From positions 1-64,000 of the forward strand of contig NZ_MRWD01000022.1 in the NCBI RefSeq assembly GCF_002093625.1: a stretch of DNA of 64,000 nucleotides, in the 5' to 3' direction. Positions within the stretch are counted from its first letter, which is position 1. Each line of letters opens with the position of its first letter. The position numbers and the translations under genes were made by a program. A model generated the notes under the pieces. The model ran no database searches, was not told where the DNA came from, and saw nothing but the letters and a program-made list of their open reading frames with translations. Below, one piece after another: positions 6,849-15,342 of the stretch. This stretch comes from Rouxiella silvae (lineage in GTDB: Bacteria > Pseudomonadota > Gammaproteobacteria > Enterobacterales > Enterobacteriaceae).

Positions 6849-7721
6849 ATGAAATTTACACCGCTAGATCTGAAAAATTTTAACCAGCTTTTTGAAGACA
6901 AAATAAATGCAGGGTACGTATTAGATTTCTCCAACAAAACAATGCGTGAGTTTTTCGAATCTGAGCTTTCTATCGATATAGACAATGACATCTACCGAAA
7001 GGATGGTGACTCCAAACTTAAGAGATTGCGCAGCCTGATAAAACAAGCAGACAGGGAAACCGTTCTGAGAGTTGTCACCCGACTATGGGAATACCGGAAA
7101 TCCATTCCTGACGGGATTATCACCGCACAGGATGATGCTGTCTATGGCAGTTTTGTTGCCAAAATTCAGGGGGCAGACAGTCAGACGGCATCAGGTATTG
7201 CACCTGCATTAATCGTCCCCACAGGCATCGATAATGATTATTTCCTCAAAGGTCTGGAAGCCCTCCATAACCAACAACCTCACCAACGCGGACATAGCTT
7301 TGAGTTATGGCTTAACGAACTGTTTGCCGCGTTCTATTTATCCCCTAAAGGCGCATTCCGGCTGAAGGGCGAACAGATAGACGGCAGTTTTCTACTCAAT
7401 AACGATACCTATCTGGTCGAAGCAAAATGGCATAGCGCGAAAACAGGAAATGCCGATCTCCATGCATTTCATGGAAAACTGGATCAGAAAATCTCATGGG
7501 CTCGTGGTGTATTCATCAGTTGGGCAGGGTTTACCCGCAGCGGCTTAGATGCCTGGGGAAGGGGAAAGAAAGTTATCTGTGTCAGCGGTTATGATCTTGT
7601 TCTTATGCTAAAAAACAACATCAGTTTCAGAATGTTGATGGAAGAAAAAATACGACGAGCAGCCGAAACGGGCAACTTATACGTCAAGATTGACGAAATT
7701 TACCCGAATATCAACAAATAA
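6849..7721 (+). CDS. AbiJ-like N-terminal domain fused to a PD-(D/E)XK restriction-endonuclease-like domain
   Basis: A 290-residue protein. The N-terminal 85 residues (NFNQLFEDKINAGYVLDFSN, then REFFESELSIDIDND and SKLKRLRSLI) resemble the accessory domain found at the start of AbiJ-type abortive infection proteins. Residues about 130-245 look like the catalytic core of Mrr-type and other restriction-like nucleases: RGHSFELWLNELF, then EQIDGSF with the catalytic aspartate and LVEAKWH giving the E-x-K pair, then GVFISWAGFT. A standalone nuclease that attacks foreign or modified DNA, or an abortive infection effector, is therefore likely. It follows the partition and toxin-antitoxin genes, with its own upstream region and no methylase partner. 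Fold call good; role inferred. Confidence 0.7.
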   Translation: MKFTPLDLKNFNQLFEDKINAGYVLDFSNKTMREFFESELSIDIDNDIYRKDGDSKLKRLRSLIKQADRETVLRVVTRLWEYRKSIPDGIITAQDDAVYGSFVAKIQGADSQTASGIAPALIVPTGIDNDYFLKGLEALHNQQPHQRGHSFELWLNELFAAFYLSPKGAFRLKGEQIDGSFLLNNDTYLVEAKWHSAKTGNADLHAFHGKLDQKISWARGVFISWAGFTRSGLDAWGRGKKVICVSGYDLVLMLKNNISFRMLMEEKIRRAAETGNLYVKIDEIYPNINK

Positions 7722-7905
7722 TAACGGTCATTAATCAGATGAGCTAATGATGAAAGTTAATATGGCCCAGTGGGAGCGGAGCTGCGATTTGACGACATTT
7801 GGCCACCATCACTGAAATTTATCAGGTGTGATTATAAAATCGCCAAATAAGGCACCTCATTTTTTTTGGTTAGACCTTTCGGGGTGTTGGTTCTAACTGC
7901 TACTA

Positions 7906-7943
7906 GGGGTCAGTTTGGATATCGAAAATTATTGTACGTTAAG
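7906..7943 (+). repeat. Second copy of the type A Tn3-family 38-bp end, same orientation
   Basis: Identical over 38 bases to 1301-1338 (GGGGTCAGTTTGGATATCGA ... ACGTTAAG) and on the same strand. Only about 15 more bases inward (ATTTTTTG.ACC) still resemble the first copy; beyond that there is no transposase coding sequence. It is a solo end, left by deletion or recombination. Between 7722 and 7905, and between 7944 and 8120, no gene is seen. Confidence 0.8.
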
Positions 7944-8120
7944 GTGATTTTTTGTACCTCTGAGCTGTGGTAGAGCTTGACCATGTTGACAGGCAGCTTT
8001 GAGCGAGGAGCGGACATTCCAAATAGAATTCTGTGTGAGTTATTGAGCTGGTCAAAGCTGTTTAGCTCTGCCGGACCGTTATCATCGACGCTTATAGCTA
8101 AATAGCTGATCCTAATACCG

Positions 8121-8330
8121 CTACACTTTTGCCAGACCATGTTTCCCTCCGGGGAATGGGCTGGCGGTTTCCATAAAATGCCGTACCTTCTTCAGTAGTT
8201 GCCACATTGAACGGCATTGATGATTACGGGTTATCGTGTCATGCAGCGCCTGCCATAACCGCTCAACGTGGTTCACCCAGGGTGAGTAAACTGACTGATA
8301 AATTACCCTGATGTTAGTGTCAAAAATCAC
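8121..8330 (-). pseudogene. IS630-family transposase, C-terminal fragment
   Basis: About 69 residues: VIYQSVYSPWVNHVERLWQA followed by TITRNHQCRSMWQLLKKV match the C-terminal part of IS630-family DDE transposases, where the E of HVERLW is the last catalytic residue. The rest of the protein is missing, and the upstream sequence on this strand (8331-8609) has no transposase homology that I can recognise. An insertion sequence relic. Confidence 0.75.
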
Positions 8331-8609
8331 TGCGCCTTTAAGCTCTCTTTTGTTGCCACCGGCTCCAGTCCGTCTAAAGCGAAATGACTACCCGTGCTTC
8401 GATTGCTGTACATGGCAGCCTGTCCGGCTTGTTAGCTCTGAAGCAGTATTTACGCCAGGGACGGGCGACGACCAAAAATCATCGTTAAACATATTGCTGA
8501 TTTGTTTACGTTGAAAATGACCATTTTGCGATAACGGAAGTCAATACCTCGACATAAAGACAACGTAACAATGGGTAATCTAGTCGCATTCTCATTAAGA
8601 GTGTGACAC

Positions 8610-10094
8610 ATGTTAATAATCAGAAGGCTAACCATTGCCTTAATTCCGTTGTTATCTGCCGGCTGCGCGGTGGGGCCAGATCAGCCTCCCCTCACGACTT
8701 TACCCATAAAATCAACCCTGTCTGACAATTCCCCCACACCTGATCAGTGGTGGGCTTTGTATCAGGATCCTGCGTTAAATCATGCCGTCGGGGAAGCGTT
8801 GCGCAATAATCGCGATCTTCGTGTCGCAGCAGCCAACCTTCTCGCAGTCCGTGCGCTTCTACGTGAAACCGATGCGCAAAAATTGCCCAGCACAAGTTTC
8901 TCTGCCAAAGGTGGATATGGCAGTTCGCTCGACGATCACATCGAGGCAGCATTAGGTCAAAGCGACAATATCCGCACCGGCAGCCGCTATAGCGCCGGGA
9001 TCGATCTGCAATGGGAACTCGATCTGTTTGGCCGCCTGCGTTCACAGTCCAGCGCGGCACAGGCAGGCACGGAGTCTGCTCAGGCCGAAGAAGACGGCGT
9101 GCGCGTGTGGGTTGCCGCTGAAACGACCCGGGCCTGGCTCAGCGCCTGCAGCTACGGTCAACGGATCGGTATTGCTCAACGGGCTTTGGCGCAGGTTGAG
9201 CAAGGGCAGCAGATTACCGAAGCGCTGTATCAATCCGGGGCCGGCGTCGCGCTGGATGTGGTTCGTGCTCAAGGTTTGGTTTACCAAACTCGAGCCGACC
9301 TGCCGGTGTTGAAAGCCAAACGTCAGCACGTATTGGCTGAACTCGCGGTGTTAATGGGCCGCCTGCCTGCCAATCCCCCGGAACAGGCACTTGCCTGCCT
9401 GAAACCACCAACGCTGGCGTATCGCGGCTTGCCTGACAACGACGGTTTAGCCCTGTTACGCCGTCGCCCCGATGTGCGCGAGGCACAACAACAGCTTGCC
9501 GCCGCAACGGCCAATATTCGCGTAGCGACCACCGATCTCTATCCGCGTATTTCGCTGGGAGCCAATATGCTCAGCTCCGCTCACCAGCCTGAAGATTGGG
9601 GTAACAGCGGCACCACGGTCTGGAGCATCGGACCGCTGATCTCATGGTCCTTCCCTAACGTTACGCAGGCCCGCGCACGCATCGCGCAGGCTGGTGCCAA
9701 GGAAAGTGCGGCACTCGCGCATTTTGACGGCACGATTTTGGCTGCGCTGAAAGAGCTACAGGTGAGCCTGACAAGCTATGACTCGGCCCTGCAGCAGCAA
9801 AAACTCCTTCAGCAGGCTGCCGAAAACAGTCGACAAGCGCTGAAACTATCGACGCTTGCCTATCAGGACGGCGCGGCAACCGCCCTCGACTATCTCGATA
9901 ACCAACGTAGCGACGTCGCCGTTCAGAGTGAGTTGGCGCGCGCAAACGCGCGGGTGATTGAGGCGCAGGTGACGTTATTTAAAGCCCTGGGTGGCGGGTG
10001 GCAGCAGGCTCCCTCTGTGGTTATCCCGGTACCTCAGCGGTCTAAAACCGCTTCCAGCATGTTATTTCTTCCTGTTTTTAAAAGAGAATCATAA
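8610..10094 (+). CDS. Outer membrane factor of a tripartite efflux system (NodT/OprM-type lipoprotein)
   Basis: A 494-residue protein with a lipoprotein signal peptide: a short positive start, then IALIPLLSAGCAVGPD, where the cysteine at about residue 19 is the lipidation site. CAVGPD is the common first motif of NodT/OprM proteins. The rest shows the two internally related outer membrane efflux (OEP) repeats with LAAATANIRVATTDLYPRIS at about residues 290-310. It would form the TolC-like exit duct. The next gene starts 2 bases after its stop codon, and the three genes form one transcription unit with the adaptor and pump. It starts at ATG 8610 with only a weak ribosome site. Confidence 0.87.
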   Translation: MLIIRRLTIALIPLLSAGCAVGPDQPPLTTLPIKSTLSDNSPTPDQWWALYQDPALNHAVGEALRNNRDLRVAAANLLAVRALLRETDAQKLPSTSFSAKGGYGSSLDDHIEAALGQSDNIRTGSRYSAGIDLQWELDLFGRLRSQSSAAQAGTESAQAEEDGVRVWVAAETTRAWLSACSYGQRIGIAQRALAQVEQGQQITEALYQSGAGVALDVVRAQGLVYQTRADLPVLKAKRQHVLAELAVLMGRLPANPPEQALACLKPPTLAYRGLPDNDGLALLRRRPDVREAQQQLAAATANIRVATTDLYPRISLGANMLSSAHQPEDWGNSGTTVWSIGPLISWSFPNVTQARARIAQAGAKESAALAHFDGTILAALKELQVSLTSYDSALQQQKLLQQAAENSRQALKLSTLAYQDGAATALDYLDNQRSDVAVQSELARANARVIEAQVTLFKALGGGWQQAPSVVIPVPQRSKTASSMLFLPVFKRES

Positions 10095-10096
10095 TA

Positions 10097-11215
10097 ATGA
10101 CCGAAAATACTTCGCCTGCTAAAACGCCGGTTTTTGCTGCCCGACGCGCAAAACCACGGCCCCGAACTCTGGCCGGCATCCTGTTGGTCACCCTGTTGGT
10201 GTTGGCCTGGGGAATTTACTGGTGGACCACGGGCCGCTGGATGATCGAGACCGATGACGCCTATGCACGCGCCGACATTGTCACGCTGGCCCCCCGCATC
10301 AACGGCTATCTGGTCGCCGTGGAGGTTCGGGACAATCAACAGGTAAAAGCCGGTCAGGTACTGGCCCTAATCGACTCCCGCGATTATCAGGCCAAGGTTG
10401 ATCTGGCCGAGGCCGCAGTCGCGGCGGCGGTTGCCGAAAATGACGTGAAACAGGCGCGTATCGCCAACCTGGCCGCTCGCCAGAAGCAGCAAACCAGCCT
10501 GATTGCAGAAGCTCAAGCGGCCGTCCGCGCCGCCGTCGCAGAATCAAATCGCTCGGCATTGGAGGACCAGCGCCAGCATCGCCTGGTGCGCCAAAACATC
10601 AGCAGCGCCCAACAGGTAGAATCGGCTGACGCGGATGCCCGTAAAACCGCCGCACAGCTGGCGCAAGCCCAGGCGCGACTCGCCGGCCAACAACAGGCGC
10701 TGTCCGTTCTCGCCAGCAGCCAACAGGCTACCGAGGCAGAACGGGACAAGGCGAAAGCCATGCAGACACAAGCACAGGCCATGCTGGCGATCGCACGCAT
10801 TAATCTGGCGAGCACCCGGATTGTCAGTCCGATCGACGGTACTGTGGGTCAGCATGCTTTGCGGGCCGGCCAATATGTCGAGACGGGTTCGCCACTGCTT
10901 GCCGTGGTTCCCGGCAATACTTACGTGATTGCCAACTTTAAGGAAACGCAAATTGACCCAATGCGGGTTGGCCAACCTACCGAGGTACGGGTAGATGCGT
11001 TTGATGGACAGGTTTTCAAGGGCAGGATCGAAAGCTTTTCCCCTGCGTCCGGAGCACAATTTGCGCTGCTTCCCCCGGATAACGCCACCGGAAACTTTAC
11101 CAAAATCGTCCAGCGAATGCCGGTGCGAATTCGCCTTGATGCCGGCCAGCCAAGGGTTGAACAGGTCCGCCCTGGAATGTCGGTGATGGTGACGGTGGAC
11201 ACCCGCCATGAGTAG
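10097..11215 (+). CDS. HlyD/EmrA-type membrane fusion protein of the efflux operon
   Basis: A 372-residue protein. One N-terminal membrane anchor (about residues 26-45, ILLVTLLVLAWGIYWW) is followed by the first lipoyl half TDDAYARADIVTLAPRINGY, a long alanine- and glutamine-rich coiled-coil hairpin (about 95-235), the second lipoyl half with RIVSPIDGTVGQHALRAGQY, and a beta-barrel domain. This is the EmrA/FusE layout of periplasmic adaptors that join an MFS pump to an outer membrane duct. Its stop overlaps the start of the pump gene by 8 bases, so the two are coupled. Confidence 0.9.
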   Translation: MTENTSPAKTPVFAARRAKPRPRTLAGILLVTLLVLAWGIYWWTTGRWMIETDDAYARADIVTLAPRINGYLVAVEVRDNQQVKAGQVLALIDSRDYQAKVDLAEAAVAAAVAENDVKQARIANLAARQKQQTSLIAEAQAAVRAAVAESNRSALEDQRQHRLVRQNISSAQQVESADADARKTAAQLAQAQARLAGQQQALSVLASSQQATEAERDKAKAMQTQAQAMLAIARINLASTRIVSPIDGTVGQHALRAGQYVETGSPLLAVVPGNTYVIANFKETQIDPMRVGQPTEVRVDAFDGQVFKGRIESFSPASGAQFALLPPDNATGNFTKIVQRMPVRIRLDAGQPRVEQVRPGMSVMVTVDTRHE

Positions 11216-12794
11216 CCGTATCTCGACCCAGACCACGGTCATGCCCAACACAGACAAGATCTCGTTACGCACCTGGGTGGCCGTATTGGGCAGCGTCGTC
11301 GGCTGTTTTATGGCTGGCATGAATGTACATGTCACCAACGCCTCGTTACCCGACGTGCGGGGTTCGCTGGGGGCCACCTTTGAAGAAGGATCCTGGATCA
11401 CCACCGCCTATCTGGTGGCCGAGATCATCATCATCCCGATAACCGGTTGGTTAGTCTCGATATTTTCCATGCGCCGCGTGCTGATGGTCGGAACCTCTGG
11501 ATTTGTGCTCTTCTCCATGGCCTGCTCGCTGGCCCCCAATATTCAGACCATGATCCTCGCCCGTGCGCTGCAGGGCGCATTTGGCGGCGTGCTGATCCCC
11601 TTGTCGTTTCAGCTAATCGTCGGCGAATTGCCCTCTCACAAGCATTCTCTCGGCATGGCGCTGTTTGCGGTAGCTAACAATGTTGCGCAGGCGGCAGGCC
11701 CTTCACTGGGCGGTTGGTTAACCGATGCCTACTCATGGCGCTGGATATTTTATCTGCAAGTCCCTCCTGGGATAGTGCTGCTGGCCGCCATTGGCTGGTC
11801 GGTCAAACCGCAGCCCATGAGGCTTGAGAAACTCAAACAGGGTGACTGGTGGGGAATTATCACCATGGCGATGGGTCTTTCCTCTCTGCAAATCATGCTG
11901 GAGGAAGGCGGACGAGAGGACTGGTTTGCTTCGTCCTTTATCGTCAATTGCACCTTGCTGGCCGTGTTGGGCATTGCCGGTTTTATTTACGCGGAGCTTA
12001 AGAGCAAGACGCCGTTTATTAATTTGCGCTTGCTGGGCCGCTATAATTTCGGCCTCGCCAGTCTGATGCAGTTTTGCTTTGGCGCAGTGGTGTTTGGCGT
12101 GGTGTTTCTGGTGCCTAACTATTTCGCCGAAGTGCACGGTTACAACGCCAGCCAGATCGGGGCAATGATGATCCCTTACGGCATTATTCAATTTATCATG
12201 TCGTTCGCTACGCCTCGACTGATGCGCTGGACCAGCGCCCGCACCGCGATCGTGGCCGGATTCTTGATTACCGGCCTCGGTTGCCTGATGAACATTCACC
12301 TCAATCCCGATGCGGCTTATAACGTGATTGTTCCTTCGTTGATCGTGCGCGGCATCGGGCAATCGTTAGTGGTGGTGGCATTGGGAGTGATGGCTATTCA
12401 GGGCCTGGAAAAGGATCAGGTAGGCTCGGCATCAGGGCTTTTTTCGATGGTGCGCAACATAGGCGGAGCCATCGGTATCGCCCTTTCCAGCCAGATCGTG
12501 GTTGAGCGTGAAAAACTGCATGCGCAGCGCATTGGCGAATCGGTTACCTCTTTTGCTCAGGCAACGCAGGAACGGCTGGTCGAGACAGTCAACATGCTCA
12601 CACACGTTCATCTCGATCACGCCACCGCTCTGTATAGCGCGGGGGCGGCAAGATTACGCCAGCAAGCTTTGGGATTGATTGATCAGATCGTGCGTCGTGA
12701 CGCCCTGCTGCTGGCCTACAGTGATGCTTTTTACATTGCCGGCCTGGCAATGCTGACCTGCGTGCTGGCTGGGTTCTTTTTGCGCAAAACCTGA
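11208..12794 (+). CDS. DHA2-type (EmrB-like) MFS drug efflux transporter
   Basis: A 528-residue, strongly hydrophobic protein with the 14-helix pattern of the DHA2 family. The first helix ends with NVHVTNASLPDVRGSLG (motif D1-like), ARALQGAFGGVLIPLS is motif B-like, and GPSLGGWLTDAYSWRWIFYL is motif C, which marks proton antiporters. Together with the preceding adaptor and outer membrane factor it should export drugs or other toxic organic compounds from cytosol to the outside. The substrate cannot be read from the sequence. It ends 3 bases before the convergent AraC-type regulator gene. Confidence 0.9.
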   Translation: MSSRISTQTTVMPNTDKISLRTWVAVLGSVVGCFMAGMNVHVTNASLPDVRGSLGATFEEGSWITTAYLVAEIIIIPITGWLVSIFSMRRVLMVGTSGFVLFSMACSLAPNIQTMILARALQGAFGGVLIPLSFQLIVGELPSHKHSLGMALFAVANNVAQAAGPSLGGWLTDAYSWRWIFYLQVPPGIVLLAAIGWSVKPQPMRLEKLKQGDWWGIITMAMGLSSLQIMLEEGGREDWFASSFIVNCTLLAVLGIAGFIYAELKSKTPFINLRLLGRYNFGLASLMQFCFGAVVFGVVFLVPNYFAEVHGYNASQIGAMMIPYGIIQFIMSFATPRLMRWTSARTAIVAGFLITGLGCLMNIHLNPDAAYNVIVPSLIVRGIGQSLVVVALGVMAIQGLEKDQVGSASGLFSMVRNIGGAIGIALSSQIVVEREKLHAQRIGESVTSFAQATQERLVETVNMLTHVHLDHATALYSAGAARLRQQALGLIDQIVRRDALLLAYSDAFYIAGLAMLTCVLAGFFLRKT

Positions 12795-12797
12795 TTG

Positions 12798-13565
12798 TTA
12801 GCGATAAAACTCAGAAGGCCGCAATCCAAACTGGCGTTTAAAGGCAGCGGCAAAAGCGCTTTGGCTTTCGTAACCGTGCTGCAGAGCCACCTGCACAATC
12901 GGCATGCCTTGAGCCAGGCTTTCGAGTGACAAAAGCAGGCGTGCCTGCTGCCGCCAGCGCCCGAACGTGATGCCGGTTTGCCGCTGAAACTGACGATGAA
13001 ATGTCTTGGCGCTCATCGCTAAATCTGCGGCCCAGTCATCGGCGGCGCGGCTATTGGCGGGATCGTCGGACAATGTCTGGCAGACACGCAATATGCGCGC
13101 ATCCGTTGGCCAGGGAAGATTGAAAGGCAACACCGGTAAAGAACATAGCTCATCGAGGATAAAACGCATCAAACGGCCATCGCGGCTTTCAAGGTCGTAA
13201 TGGCCCGTGACTTTGGTCGCGGCAAGGATCAACTCACGCAGCAGAGGTGAAATCTCGATCACGCAGTCAACGTCAGGTAATCCGGGAATAGCATCCTGAT
13301 TGACGAAAATACTGCGCATTCGCGCCACACCGCGCATACGCACGGTGTGGCTGACGCCCGCTATCAGCCACACGCCCCGGCTAGGCGGGACAACCCAACG
13401 GCCTACATCCGTTTCAATGACCAACACCCCTTCCACCGCATAAACCAGCTGCGAACGCTGATGACTATGCGCAGGGATCATATGACCGCTGGGATAATCG
13501 ACAGCAACGCCAGTAACTGGTGTTGCTGTGGGGGTGTTTTCGTGTTCTGACACTAATTCAACCAT
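12798..13565 (-). CDS. AraC-family regulator with N-terminal cupin domain (NimR-like)
   Basis: 255 residues from the chosen start. The N-terminal cupin (PSGHMIPAHSHQRSQLVYAV, then VVPPSRGVWLIAGVSHTV) and the C-terminal AraC pair of helix-turn-helices (LAMSAKTFHRQFQRQTGITF and IVQVALQHGYESQSAFAAAF) are those of the NimR/YeaM group, which commonly controls an adjacent MFS exporter. It is tail-to-tail with the efflux operon, so it may control it, though that is inference. ATG 13565 is preferred over a more upstream in-frame ATG at 13667 because TAAGGTG lies in front of it and the extra 34 residues look non-homologous. Confidence 0.85.
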   Translation of the reverse strand: MVELVSEHENTPTATPVTGVAVDYPSGHMIPAHSHQRSQLVYAVEGVLVIETDVGRWVVPPSRGVWLIAGVSHTVRMRGVARMRSIFVNQDAIPGLPDVDCVIEISPLLRELILAATKVTGHYDLESRDGRLMRFILDELCSLPVLPFNLPWPTDARILRVCQTLSDDPANSRAADDWAADLAMSAKTFHRQFQRQTGITFGRWRQQARLLLSLESLAQGMPIVQVALQHGYESQSAFAAAFKRQFGLRPSEFYR

Positions 13566-13680
13566 TGCACACCTTATTCGAGCCCCTGGAATCGTGCTTA
13601 TATTTAAACATTGTCTGTCCTTGAGGGCAGCGAGTGATTCAACATTTTTATGTCCGGATCCGGACAAAGTGTTCGTCTTC

Positions 13681-13818
13681 CTATGCCAGGTAAGGCTTCA
13701 GTATCTCTTCCATCCACTTCATGAATACGCGCACCCGACGCGACAGATTGCCCTGATGTGCAACGATGAGGGACACCGGAAGCGCCCGGCGACGAAAATT
13801 GATCTCCTCCCAATACCG
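13681..13818 (-). pseudogene. LysR-type regulator, C-terminal remnant
   Basis: The last 45 or so codons read ALPVSLIVAHQGNLSRRVRV then FMKWMEEILKPYLA and a TAG stop. That is the usual end of LysR-type regulators of the CrgA/AaeR-like group. No DNA-binding domain or start exists upstream, where the sequence at 13819-13910 is AT-rich and non-coding. A gene relic. Confidence 0.7.
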
Positions 13819-13909
13819 GGATGGTTTAGATTTTCTTTGAGAAGTAATTAAAACCATCCGTTAATAGTTAATCAACTTGATTTGTCACTAAATTGTTTAT
13901 AATTAAAAT

Positions 13910-13935
13910 AAAACCAGCATTTAACTGCTGGTTTT
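13910..13935 (-). terminator. Intrinsic terminator of the cupin gene
   Basis: AAAACCAGCA (13910-13919) and TGCTGGTTTT (13926-13935) make a 10-bp stem. On the minus strand it is followed by ATTTTAATT, so it ends the transcript coming from the cupin gene at 13970. Confidence 0.8.
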
Positions 13936-13969
13936 AGATGACATAAGACAAAATAACTATATTAATTCG

Positions 13970-14332
13970 TTAGATCCAAATATCATTCTCCGCGGTTCGT
14001 TCGCCGCCTTCATGTCCGGTATTCAGTACACCACGAGGTTCTATCATCATCAGTTTTGCTTCCGACTCAGCAGAAGTTTTATGCTCAATACCTTTAGGAA
14101 CTACATATATCTCCCCAGACTTAATCAGCACATGCCCATCACGAAAATCGATACGTAAAACCCCATCTACAACTATAAATGCTTCATCGGTTTCTGGATG
14201 TGAGTGCCAGACGAAATCCCCTTGTATTTTGACAATTTTGAATTGGTAATTGTTCATCTCAGCGATGACTTTAGGTTGCCAGTGCTCATCGAACTGAGAA
14301 AATTTATTTTCCAGATTAATAGGGCAATACAT
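13970..14332 (-). CDS. Small cupin-domain protein
   Basis: A 120-residue protein. The two cupin motifs are visible: motif 1 FVWHSHPETDEAFIVVDGVL (about residues 48-67) with the metal-binding H-x-H and E, and motif 2 SGEIYVVPKGIEHKT with the last histidine. A single-domain metal-binding cupin of unknown substrate; relatives include sugar isomerases and small dioxygenases. The ATG at 14332 is chosen because AAGGAG lies 8 bases upstream; an earlier in-frame start lacks a ribosome site. It is separated by 78 bases from the AraC-type regulator upstream on the same strand, and the pair may be co-transcribed. Confidence 0.8.
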   Translation of the reverse strand: MYCPINLENKFSQFDEHWQPKVIAEMNNYQFKIVKIQGDFVWHSHPETDEAFIVVDGVLRIDFRDGHVLIKSGEIYVVPKGIEHKTSAESEAKLMMIEPRGVLNTGHEGGERTAENDIWI

Positions 14333-14410
14333 TTTTACTCTCCTTACGGTTAAGAAGAGCACAATGTAAAGCATTAAGGCTGAGACAGTCTTGAATGATT
14401 GTGCAACTCA

Positions 14411-15226
14411 TTAACTGCCTTTATTGACAATTTTCAGCCACCGCCCCGGTGAAATCCCCAATGTTTTGATAAATTGGCGTGTCATATGACTTTGATCTGA
14501 AAATCCGGATTCAATAGCGACGTCTGCAAGAGATAGGCCCGTCACCATCCGGCGTCTGCAGTATTCCAGGCGGCGCATGGTGACATATCTATAGGGACTG
14601 GTGCCGAAAAGTGCACGAAAATCTCGGCTTAAACTCCAGCGATCTCTACCACTAATCATAGATAACTCCTCCAGCGTTATATTTTGGCTAAATGCGGAGT
14701 GTATATATTGGCGCGCTATTTCTGCCGCCTTATAATCGAATGTACGTTTGTGAAAATGTTGTCCTCCAACAGTGGCCAGAGTTTGGGCTAAATCATAGAG
14801 CGCATCATCTTCTTCCAACAATTCGAAAGATTCATCTACCGCTGTTAATAAGGGTTCTGTGGCAGAAAAAAGCCGTGGATCGGTTGTGATCCCGCCGACA
14901 ATGAAAGGTAAAGGTCTACCGCCCAGTATTTTCTGAATTAATGCTGGCTCGATATAAATCATCCGATATTGGAACCCCTCCAGCGTTCCGGCTTCTCCAT
15001 CGTGAATTTCATCTGGATGTAAAACCATGGTGTGTCCGGGTAAACTATGTTGTTTACTGCCGCGATAATTAAAGCTTTGCACTCCTGATAATGTCCTGCC
15101 GATAGCATAGGTGTCATGACGATGAGGTTCATAACCATGGCCGCTAAAATATGCTTCGATACGTTCAATTTTGGCAGAAGGTGGTGCAATTTTTACCCAG
15201 TCTTTTTTGACTTTTGCTCTCGCCAT
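14411..15226 (-). CDS. AraC-family transcriptional regulator
   Basis: A 271-residue protein with an N-terminal AraC ligand-binding cupin-like domain (FSGHGYEPHRHDTYAIGRTL, then LPGHTMVLHPDEIHDG) and a C-terminal AraC DNA-binding domain. That domain has two helix-turn-helices, LEELSMISGRDRWSLSRDF and LADVAIESGFSDQSHMTRQF, ending in the typical GISPGRW. The domain order matches regulators of amino acid exporters and small-molecule catabolism. The target is unknown; the downstream cupin gene on the same strand is the best candidate partner. No strong ribosome site is visible before ATG 15226. Confidence 0.85.
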   Translation of the reverse strand: MARAKVKKDWVKIAPPSAKIERIEAYFSGHGYEPHRHDTYAIGRTLSGVQSFNYRGSKQHSLPGHTMVLHPDEIHDGEAGTLEGFQYRMIYIEPALIQKILGGRPLPFIVGGITTDPRLFSATEPLLTAVDESFELLEEDDALYDLAQTLATVGGQHFHKRTFDYKAAEIARQYIHSAFSQNITLEELSMISGRDRWSLSRDFRALFGTSPYRYVTMRRLEYCRRRMVTGLSLADVAIESGFSDQSHMTRQFIKTLGISPGRWLKIVNKGS

Positions 15227-15342
15227 TTATGAAATCCGACTCTAGTTGATGGTGAATCGCAGCTATAAACTCATGAATTTTCGTTTGTATGGTTGCTCTG
15301 GTTGTTCGACCGCTTCACGCCCTGAGACATTCGACAAGCTTT

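Noticed and set aside
7910..8140. A 76-residue minus-strand frame across the second type A transposon end
   Set aside because: Part of it is just the translated 38-bp repeat; no homology in the rest.
10544..11404. A 286-residue open frame opposite the efflux adaptor gene
   Set aside because: Composition and position show it is the antisense shadow of the HlyD-type gene; no ribosome site or homology.
11733..12362. A histidine-rich 209-residue frame opposite the MFS pump gene
   Set aside because: Shadow of hydrophobic codons on the other strand; no homology.
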